Shown one piece after another: positions 45,484 through 51,468 of a stretch of DNA of 51,468 nt (the stretch's first letter is position 1; every line of letters begins with the position of its first letter). A model generated the notes under the pieces. The model worked only from the letters and a program-made list of their open reading frames with translations, searched no databases and was not told where the DNA came from. Source of the DNA: an uncultured Clostridia bacterium (lineage in GTDB: Bacteria > Bacillota > Clostridia > Oscillospirales > Ruminococcaceae); NCBI GenBank assembly GCA_947625735.1, contig CANQPL010000018.1, forward strand, positions 1-51,468. Direction: 5' to 3'. Both the position numbers and the translations under genes were made by a program.

Positions 45484-45511
45484 GCCGAAGGAATTAACAC
45501 TTCCCTCGGCT
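45484..45511. terminator. Hairpin terminator after the XRE gene
   Basis: GCCGAAGGAA (45484-45493) pairs with TTCCCTCGGC (45501-45510) with one A-C mismatch, directly after the XRE stop. T-rich sequence is better on the plus side (TTTATTTT) than on the minus side. Confidence 0.6.
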
Positions 45512-45877
45512 TTATTTTGTGAGTTCGGCAACTATCTGTCCCAATACCGCAAACTGCTCCTGCGTGAGCTGTCTGCCCGTCTGAGCGTTCTTGAAACGGT
45601 AGCTTTCTATCAGCGCCCTGACAGTTTCGGTCTGCGATTCGGTAAGCCCGTGAGCGGAGAGCATACCCTGATGTTTCATGCCGCAAAGATCGTCCATAGA
45701 CACATTGAAGATACCTGCGATAGAACAAAGCGTATCAAACGGCGGTACAGAAATATTTGACTCATATCTGCTCACCATTGCATCGGTTATATGCAAGCGG
45801 GCGGCAAGCTGCTGTTGTGACATATTGTGCTGCTTGCGCAGTTTCTTTATCAAATCGCCCAGATCATAGATCTCCAT
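45512..45877 (-). CDS. XRE-family regulator next to the methylase
   Basis: 121 residues with a Cro/C1 helix-turn-helix at about 8-62 (MSQQQLAARLHITDAMVSRYE), followed by a short helical tail. It is divergent from the methylase gene, with repeated TTGCATTATATG-type boxes in between. That layout resembles controller proteins of restriction-modification systems. The role as controller is inferred. Confidence 0.85.
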   Translation of the reverse strand: MEIYDLGDLIKKLRKQHNMSQQQLAARLHITDAMVSRYESNISVPPFDTLCSIAGIFNVSMDDLCGMKHQGMLSAHGLTESQTETVRALIESYRFKNAQTGRQLTQEQFAVLGQIVAELTK

Positions 45878-45896
45878 TCTATCTCACCCCGTTAAA

Positions 45897-46007
45897 TTGC
45901 ATTATATGAAAATTATACCTCTAATCGCTTGCATTATATGTAAGTTTGTGTTATAATATTCTCATAAAAGTAGAATTTTCAAAAAATATCTCTCTTACAA
46001 TGCAAGT
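45897..46007. promoter_or_regulatory. Divergent control region with repeated operator-like boxes and methylase promoter
   Basis: TTGCATTATATG occurs at 45897-45908 and 45929-45940; the second is within CTTGCATTATATGTAAG, and a related CTTACAATGCAAG lies near 45995-46007. For the methylase, TTGCAT (45929-45934) and TATAAT (45952-45957) make a promoter with a 17-bp spacer, so the middle box covers the -35. Confidence 0.7.
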
Positions 46008-46029
46008 TTTATTGGAGGTGTCCCAAATT

Positions 46030-47190
46030 ATGGCAAACAACAAGAATCTGAGCAATGCAAACAAAGCAAAAAAAGACGAATTTTATACACAGCTTGCGGA
46101 TATTGAAAAGGAGCTGCGGCACTACAAGGCATTTTTTCGTGATAAGACGGTTTTCTGCAACTGCGATGACCCATACGAGAGCAATTTTGTAAAATATTTT
46201 GCAATGAATTTCAATGCGCTGGGACTTAAAAAGCTGACAGCGACCTGTTATGCAACTTCTCCCGTTCTGTATACGCAGCTCAGTTTTTTTGGCGAGCCTG
46301 AGCCTGCCGGAACAGCCTGTGAGGGGAAAAAGCCCTACAAGATCGAGATAACAGAGGTGCGTGACGAAAACGGTGACGGCGCTGTTGATCTTGATGATTT
46401 TGAAAAAATGTTAAAAGCAAACCCGCCCGAGCTTTTAAAGGGGGACGGTGATTTCCGTTCAGAGGAATGTATCGCTCTGCTTAAACAGGCAGATGTAGTC
46501 GTTACAAATCCGCCGTTTTCTCTGTTCAGGGAATATGTTGCACAGCTTATTGAGTATGACAAGAAATTTATTATTATCGGTAATCAGAATGCAATTACAT
46601 ATAAAGAGGTTTTTCCGCTGATAAAAGATAATAAAATGTGGCTGGGATATGGATTTTCCGGAAATGTTGGTTTTTTTATCAACACCAATTATGTTGATTA
46701 TGCTAAATCCAGTCAGCATAAAGAGGGAATGATACGAGTATCCGGTGTAATGTGGTACACAAATATTGATATTAAAAAAAGACATGAAAAATTGGTTTTA
46801 TACAAACATTACACTCCGGAGGAATATCCTGCTTATGATAATTATGATGCAATTAATGTTGATAAAACAGCGGATATCCCTTATGATTTTGACGGCGTTA
46901 TGGGCGTTCCGATAACATTTATGGATAAGTATAATCCTGAACAGTTTGAAATTATAGGACTTTTACAGTCAAGTACTGATGAACAAGCAGGAATACCCAA
47001 TTTGAGATATTATAATGACTTTCTGGAAATGCGGCAAGATATGTCATATACCGGCAGCAAAGGCGGCAAGGCAAATGGGAATCCTGTATTGCAAGGTAAG
47101 TCAATAAAAGGCAATTTCCTTTATAATGAAAAAACAGGTGAGTATGTACATTCCGTATACGCAAGAATTTTAATAAGAAAGAAGGTTTAA
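46030..47190 (+). CDS. EcoRI-family adenine-specific DNA methyltransferase
   Basis: 386 residues. The N-terminal segment NKAKKDEFYTQ and the catalytic NPPF near residue 154 identify an N6-adenine methylase of the EcoRI type. It would protect host DNA at a short site that I cannot predict. The ATG at 46030 follows GGAGG by 11 nt; the frame extends upstream without a better start. From about 46,560 onward the gene becomes clearly more AT-rich, suggesting a mosaic origin. It is 2 bp from the DUF262-HNH gene. Confidence 0.88.
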   Translation: MANNKNLSNANKAKKDEFYTQLADIEKELRHYKAFFRDKTVFCNCDDPYESNFVKYFAMNFNALGLKKLTATCYATSPVLYTQLSFFGEPEPAGTACEGKKPYKIEITEVRDENGDGAVDLDDFEKMLKANPPELLKGDGDFRSEECIALLKQADVVVTNPPFSLFREYVAQLIEYDKKFIIIGNQNAITYKEVFPLIKDNKMWLGYGFSGNVGFFINTNYVDYAKSSQHKEGMIRVSGVMWYTNIDIKKRHEKLVLYKHYTPEEYPAYDNYDAINVDKTADIPYDFDGVMGVPITFMDKYNPEQFEIIGLLQSSTDEQAGIPNLRYYNDFLEMRQDMSYTGSKGGKANGNPVLQGKSIKGNFLYNEKTGEYVHSVYARILIRKKV

Positions 47191-47192
47191 TT

Positions 47193-48299
47193 ATGGAAAT
47201 ACGACTTGAAGAACACACTGTAAGAGAAATTTTTGACGGCTACGAGGATAACGAAGAAAGCGGTGTTGTCGGCTTTGGCGGCAGACTTAATATCCGTCCT
47301 GCATTTCAGCGTGAATTTGTCTACAAGGAAAAGGAGCGCAACGCCGTAATTGATACGGTTTTTAAAGGTTTTCCCCTTAATGTTATGTACTGGGTTGAGG
47401 ACGAAAAAGGCAATTTTGAATTGCTTGACGGACAGCAGCGCACTATAAGCATCTGTCAATATTGCAGCGGGGATTTTTCAATGATGATCGATGGTACGCC
47501 CCGTACATTCAATAATCTTACCGCATATGAAAAAGACAGATTTCTTGGATATAAGCTGATGATATATATCTGCAAGGGCAACGACAAGGAAAAGCTGGAC
47601 TGGTTCAGAACAATAAATATTGCAGGCGCAGTCCTTACCCCGCAGGAGCTGCGCAACGCAATATATACGGGTCAATGGCTTTCAGATGCAAAGCGTTATT
47701 TCAGCAAGAACGGCTGTGCGGCATATAAAATCGCAAACAAATACATGAACGGTGAAATGAATCGTCAGGCATACCTTGAACGTGCCATAAAATGGATAGC
47801 TGCCCGTGAGGGTATCGGCATTGAGGATTATATGTCGGCACATCAGCATGACAGCAATGCTTCGGAATTATGGCTGTATTTCAGCGGCGTTATTAACTGG
47901 GTGCAGACGATTTTTCCGAAATACCGCAAGGAGATGAAGGGCTTGGAATGGGGCGTGCTTTTCAATCAATACGGAAATGACAGGCTTGACCCTGCGGCTC
48001 TGGAAACAAAAATCACCGCTCTTATGGCAGACAAGGAAGTCACCGGAAAAAGCGGTGTGTATGAGTATCTTCTTAGCGGCAAGGAGAAATTTCTGAGCTT
48101 GCGGCAGTTTGACGAAGATGAACGCAGAGAAGCATATGAACAGCAGCAGGGCATTTGTCCGATATGCAGGAAGCATTTTGATTTTGAAAAAATGCACGCC
48201 GACCATATTACGCCCTGGCACGCAGGAGGGAAAACTGTTCCGGAAAATTTGCAGATGCTGTGTCGGGATTGTAATCTGAGGAAGTCGGGGGAGGAGTGA
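47193..48299 (+). CDS. DUF262-HNH putative endonuclease
   Basis: 368 residues. The N-terminal DUF262 (ParB/Srx-like) domain has RPAFQRE near residue 37 and the signature LLDGQQRT near 75. The C-terminal HNH domain has a zinc site CPIC and CRDC and the core ADHITPWHAGG with N in PENLQ. DUF262 nucleases act in GmrSD-type and other anti-phage defence. Coupled to an adenine methylase, it is the likely restriction partner, replacing an EcoRI-type nuclease. Cofactor and site are unknown. Confidence 0.88.
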   Translation: MEIRLEEHTVREIFDGYEDNEESGVVGFGGRLNIRPAFQREFVYKEKERNAVIDTVFKGFPLNVMYWVEDEKGNFELLDGQQRTISICQYCSGDFSMMIDGTPRTFNNLTAYEKDRFLGYKLMIYICKGNDKEKLDWFRTINIAGAVLTPQELRNAIYTGQWLSDAKRYFSKNGCAAYKIANKYMNGEMNRQAYLERAIKWIAAREGIGIEDYMSAHQHDSNASELWLYFSGVINWVQTIFPKYRKEMKGLEWGVLFNQYGNDRLDPAALETKITALMADKEVTGKSGVYEYLLSGKEKFLSLRQFDEDERREAYEQQQGICPICRKHFDFEKMHADHITPWHAGGKTVPENLQMLCRDCNLRKSGEE

Positions 48300-48357
48300 A
48301 ATATTCTGCACACCTCTAAAAAACCAAAAAATTTTTCTTTAAATGGAGGAATGTACC

Positions 48358-48717
48358 GTGTACCATGGCACTCATAGCAACATTTTAAATAACACTGACA
48401 AGGTGTCTGATTTAAATAATTTTTTTATTGATTTTCAAAAGCGCAAGATAATAAATGAAATAAATTGGCTCTACAAAAATTATGACGATATGAACGCCAT
48501 TTCAGCTTACCGGTTAAATCTCGCAAACTTCAATAATACCGCAGCTAATTTGTTATATAGACAACAATTCAGATCGTATTCAGTAGAGAAGATACACAAT
48601 TTAGTCGAGTTGAGAGCAAACTTCCTTTATGGTCAGCTTAAAAACTTAGATAATTATAAAATTGATAATAAGCCACTAAAGGTTATAATTCAGGAGCTTA
48701 AGAAAATTGTACAATAA
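48358..48717 (+). CDS. Small protein downstream of the DUF262-HNH gene
   Basis: 119 residues if started at GTG 48358, 7 nt after GGAGG; the ATG at 48343 overlaps that ribosome site. Helical, Asn-rich and AT-rich. It opens MYHGTHS, reminiscent of the YHGT start of some ADP-ribosyltransferases, but the rest does not match that fold. It may be an accessory member of the defence locus, 58 bp downstream. Confidence 0.6.
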   Translation: MYHGTHSNILNNTDKVSDLNNFFIDFQKRKIINEINWLYKNYDDMNAISAYRLNLANFNNTAANLLYRQQFRSYSVEKIHNLVELRANFLYGQLKNLDNYKIDNKPLKVIIQELKKIVQ

Positions 48718-48827
48718 AAATCAGGTACTTCCAACCTGACAGACTTCCAAACCACCTGTACCCCGCTCCCCCCGCTTACACTGTAAATAAGCCTTAAAAA
48801 AGCGATTTCACAGTAACGGGGGCTATC

Positions 48828-48923
48828 ATGAGCAATCCGTCACATGGCGGGCAAAATAAAAGAGCGGGCACTCTTGGTGAATACGTCATTTACCGTATAA
48901 GTGGCATTGTCGGCTCGAAATAA
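48828..48923 (+). CDS. Possible 31-residue ORF or gene remnant
   Basis: ATG at 48828 with GGGGG seven bases upstream, ending at TAA 48921. Part of the peptide reads RAGTLGEYVIYRISGIVG, looking like conserved protein rather than noise. It may be the front of a truncated mobile-element gene. Nothing else is recognised in 48,924-49,205. Confidence 0.35.
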   Translation: MSNPSHGGQNKRAGTLGEYVIYRISGIVGSK

Positions 48924-49212
48924 TGCATAATAATAATCCCAACTTGCGCATAGCACCTAAAATCAACGTAAATCAGGCAAATTGGTCACGATATTTTAGC
49001 AATTTGAGATTTTCAAAAACAAAGTCAATGATTTTTTCATAAGGTTCTATCTGCTATTTATCTAAAAATACTATCAATAGTATTACCGGAAGAGATTGGA
49101 TTTTGTCTGGCTTTTGATTTAGGATTAGTATATAATATGCCAATTCCTTGATGACGTAAAAATTGGAGTGTTGCTCACTTCAGAAGATTTCTGCAAATAA
49201 TCGCTGATAACA

Positions 49213-49247
49213 AAGCAGCCTGCACAAATTGTACAGACTGCTTTTTA
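49213..49247 (-). terminator. Terminator of the repeat surface protein gene
   Basis: AAGCAG-C-CTG (49213-49222) pairs with CAG-A-CTGCTT (49234-49243) with one mismatch; on the minus strand TTTGTTAT follows. Confidence 0.55.
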
Positions 49248-49278
49248 AAATAATTAGAATATTTTTGTGTTACTATGC

Positions 49279-51468
49279 TTACTTCTGTCTCTTTCTTCTG
49301 ATGATCACTGCTGCTGCCAGTGCTATCATTGCCATCAAAATCGCCATAGGGTGACCAATAACATGATTTTCTGTCATTTCACCGTTTTCAGATGCCACGC
49401 CTGCACCTGCACCTACTTCTTCGGCATTGCCGTTTGCTGCAATGGTAGGGACATTCACGCCATTTTTACGGCTCGGTTCTGCGTATACCGGATCCTTTGG
49501 CACAGGCAATTGCGGCGGCTGAGGCTCCTCGGGCTCCCCGGGAACATCTGTTACCTTTGCCAATACATACAAGCTCAGATGAGAAGTCACAAAGCTTATG
49601 GTTCCTGCTGATGTGTTGCAGACTGCGTGCATATCGGTAAAGCTGCCGTCCTTTTCCATGCGGAAGATATTGGTATTTTCTTTGCTATTCTTGGGAAGAA
49701 CAAGGGTGACACGGATCGTTCTGTCAGGCTGGATCTCGATGGTATGATTGTAGAGCAGCGTTATGTCATAAGCGTTGGTAATCTCGGCTCCGAACATGTT
49801 TTTCAGTTCTTCCGTTTTGGATTCGGTGATCTCGTCAGAAGCGTTTTCAATATGAAGGGAAATGTCATACCGGTGACCTGAATAACTCATTTCACCCGCT
49901 TCTTCCGGTTCGACGATTCCCATGCTGTGGACGCCTGTGAGATCTACGGTGGCATTTTCGGACACGATGAGATCTCTACCGTCCGCAGTTCCCACCATTC
50001 CTCCCATTGGAAGGGTGATGGTTCCGTCAGGAGTCACTGTCAGAGCATTACCGGAGGCATTAGTGCCGGCAACAATGGCTTTTTCGGTGGTGATGATACC
50101 AGTGGAAGAAACGATTCCGCCTTCGGGGAGTGTAACTGCTGTTTCACCGGTCTGAACTGTACCATTTCCGGAAACTGTGATATTTCCGTTGGGTGCTACT
50201 GTTACTTCATCGCCAGAAACTGTTGTTTCTCCGGTAACAACCTTGTCTGCCGTGATCGTTCCGTCAGGTTTAACCGTTCCGCCGTCCGGGAGTGTGACTG
50301 TCGTGTCACCGGTCTGAACTGTACCATTTCCGGAAACTGTGATATTGCCGTCAGGTGCTACTGTTACTTCATCACCGGAAACCGTTGTTTCTCCGGTAAC
50401 AACCTTGTCGGCTATAATTGTTCCGTCAGGTGTAACTGTTCCGCCTTCGGGGAGTGTGACTGTCGTGTCATTATTCTGAACCGTACCATTTCCGGAAACT
50501 GTGATATTGCCGTCAGGTGCTACTGTTACTTCATCGCCGGAAACTGTTGTTTCTCCTCTAACTACCTTGTCTGCTGTGATTGTTCCGTCAGGTTTAACCG
50601 TTCCGCCCTCGGGGAGTGTAACCGTTGTTTCACCGGTCTGAACCGTTCCGTTTCCGGAAACCGTGATATTTCCGTCAGGTGCTACTGTTACTTCATCGCC
50701 AGAAACTGTTGTACCTCCTGTAACTACTTTGTCTGCTGTAATTGTTCCGTCAGGTTTAACTGTTCCGCCCTCGGGGAGTGTAACCGTTGTTTCACCGGTC
50801 TGAACCGTTCCGTTTCCGGAAACCGTAATATTTCCGTCAGGCGTTACTGTTACTTCATCACCGGAAACCGTTGTATCTCCTGTAACTACTTTTTCTGCTG
50901 TAATTGTTCCGTCAGGTTTAACCGTTCCGCCGTCTGGAAGTGTGACTGTCGTGTCACCGGTCTGAACTGTTCCGTTTCCGGAAACTGTGATATTTCCGTC
51001 AGGTGCTACTGTTACTTCATCGCCGGAAACTGTTGTTTCTCCTCTAACTACCTTGTCTGCTGTGATTGTTCCGTCAGGTTTAACCGTTCCGCCCTCGGGG
51101 AGTGTAACCGTTGTTTCACCGGTCTGAACCGTTCCGTTTCCGGAAACCGTGATATTTCCGTCAGGTGCTACTGTTACTTCATCGCCAGAAACTGTTGTAC
51201 CTCCTGTAACTACTTTGTCTGCTGTAATTGTTCCGTCAGGTTTAACTGTTCCGCCCTCGGGGAGTGTAACCGTTGTTTCACCGGTCTGAACCGTTCCGTT
51301 TCCGGAAACCGTAATATTTCCGTCAGGCGTTACTGTTACTTCATCACCGGAAACCGTTGTATCTCCTGTAACTACTTTTTCTGCTGTAATTGTTCCGTCA
51401 GGTTTAACCGTTCCGCCGTCCGGGAGTGTGACTGTCGTGTCACCGGTCTGAACTGTACCATTTCCGGA
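49279..51468 (-). CDS. Large surface protein with 54-residue tandem repeats (5' end outside window)
   Basis: The frame is open without a stop from the stop codon at 49279 to the last base of the window, at least 729 residues. Residues up to about 470 are tandem 54-residue repeats (162 bp; anchor GTTCCGTCAGG on the plus strand at 50258, 50420, 50582 and so on to 51392). A repeat reads TVKPDGTITADKVV, then GETTVSGDEVTVAPDGN, then ITVSGNGTVQTGDTTVTLP. Then follow a non-repeat domain, a Pro-rich stretch (EPQPPQLPVP) and a C-terminal membrane helix with RRKRQK. No LPXTG motif is seen. Probably a surface-anchored beta-rich stalk. Confidence 0.85.
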   Translation of the reverse strand, partial: SGNGTVQTGDTTVTLPDGGTVKPDGTITAEKVVTGDTTVSGDEVTVTPDGNITVSGNGTVQTGETTVTLPEGGTVKPDGTITADKVVTGGTTVSGDEVTVAPDGNITVSGNGTVQTGETTVTLPEGGTVKPDGTITADKVVRGETTVSGDEVTVAPDGNITVSGNGTVQTGDTTVTLPDGGTVKPDGTITAEKVVTGDTTVSGDEVTVTPDGNITVSGNGTVQTGETTVTLPEGGTVKPDGTITADKVVTGGTTVSGDEVTVAPDGNITVSGNGTVQTGETTVTLPEGGTVKPDGTITADKVVRGETTVSGDEVTVAPDGNITVSGNGTVQNNDTTVTLPEGGTVTPDGTIIADKVVTGETTVSGDEVTVAPDGNITVSGNGTVQTGDTTVTLPDGGTVKPDGTITADKVVTGETTVSGDEVTVAPNGNITVSGNGTVQTGETAVTLPEGGIVSSTGIITTEKAIVAGTNASGNALTVTPDGTITLPMGGMVGTADGRDLIVSENATVDLTGVHSMGIVEPEEAGEMSYSGHRYDISLHIENASDEITESKTEELKNMFGAEITNAYDITLLYNHTIEIQPDRTIRVTLVLPKNSKENTNIFRMEKDGSFTDMHAVCNTSAGTISFVTSHLSLYVLAKVTDVPGEPEEPQPPQLPVPKDPVYAEPSRKNGVNVPTIAANGNAEEVGAGAGVASENGEMTENHVIGHPMAILMAMIALAAAVIIRRKRQK
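50250..51468. repeat. 162-bp coding tandem repeats with a 486-bp higher-order duplication
   Basis: Eight phased units at exact 162-bp steps. Units also repeat in groups of three: 50,581-50,935 equals 51,067-51,421 almost without mismatch, a recent 486-bp duplication. Confidence 0.93.

Noticed and set aside
48358..48717. ADP-ribosyltransferase toxin based on the MYHGT start
   Set aside because: Only the first few residues fit; the later catalytic segments of the fold are not seen.

Overview
The window looks like a chromosomal contig from a low- to mid-GC anaerobic Firmicute, most likely a Ruminococcus-like member of the Oscillospiraceae. The clues are strong AGGAGG-type ribosome binding sites, TTGACA-17-TATAAT promoters, several TTG/GTG starts, clostridial families (GGGtGRT protein with a NifU-like partner, DUF4179 with an ECF sigma factor, EpsG, BioY) and no outer-membrane genes. 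The taxonomic guess is inference; no rRNA or tRNA gene was seen.

Region 1 (1-14,083, plus strand) is a stress-response block in two units. A sigma-A promoter with a symmetric four-half-site operator drives an XRE regulator, a TerY-like vWA protein, a PP2C phosphatase, a Ser/Thr-like kinase with a zinc ribbon, a calcium-type P-ATPase and three TerD-family proteins, ending in a terminator. A second promoter drives a CysK-like PLP enzyme followed by Hen1 and Pnkp, the bacterial RNA repair pair. Signalling and Ca2+/Ter functions thus sit next to an RNA end-healing, sealing and 3'-methylating machine.

Region 2 (14,084-26,670, minus strand) is mostly housekeeping: pyrE with an unrecognised 504-residue protein, bioY under a BirA-like operator, an AT-rich alpha/beta hydrolase, a ComEC with a degenerate C-terminal domain, a CheY/CheX-like pair, fhs, and an EpsG/membrane protein/secreted protein operon.

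Region 3 (26,670-42,450) holds a DUF1015 gene, then tmk-DUF2156-DJ-1-formylTHF cycloligase-mltG-U32 (TrhP-like), twin solute-binding lipoproteins without permeases, a Cu/Zn-SOD with all metal ligands, an ECF sigma/DUF4179 pair, an SDR, and the NifU-like/GGGtGRT pair.

Region 4 (42,450-51,468) is accessory and AT-rich: repeat debris, a small membrane protein, a TetR/CPBP pair, a probable restriction-modification locus (XRE regulator, EcoRI-family adenine methylase, DUF262-HNH nuclease, small ORF), and the 3' part of a large surface protein built of 54-residue tandem repeats that runs off the window edge.

A family of intergenic repeats (102-bp or 92/93-bp tandem units with a GC-rich palindrome and a GGTAAC/GGTACC core) abuts the stop codons of comEC, fhs and the SDR gene, with related single elements near 18,000 and 42,500-42,900. 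This family, the methylase/DUF262-HNH locus and the Ter/RNA-repair neighbourhood are the parts most worth following up.
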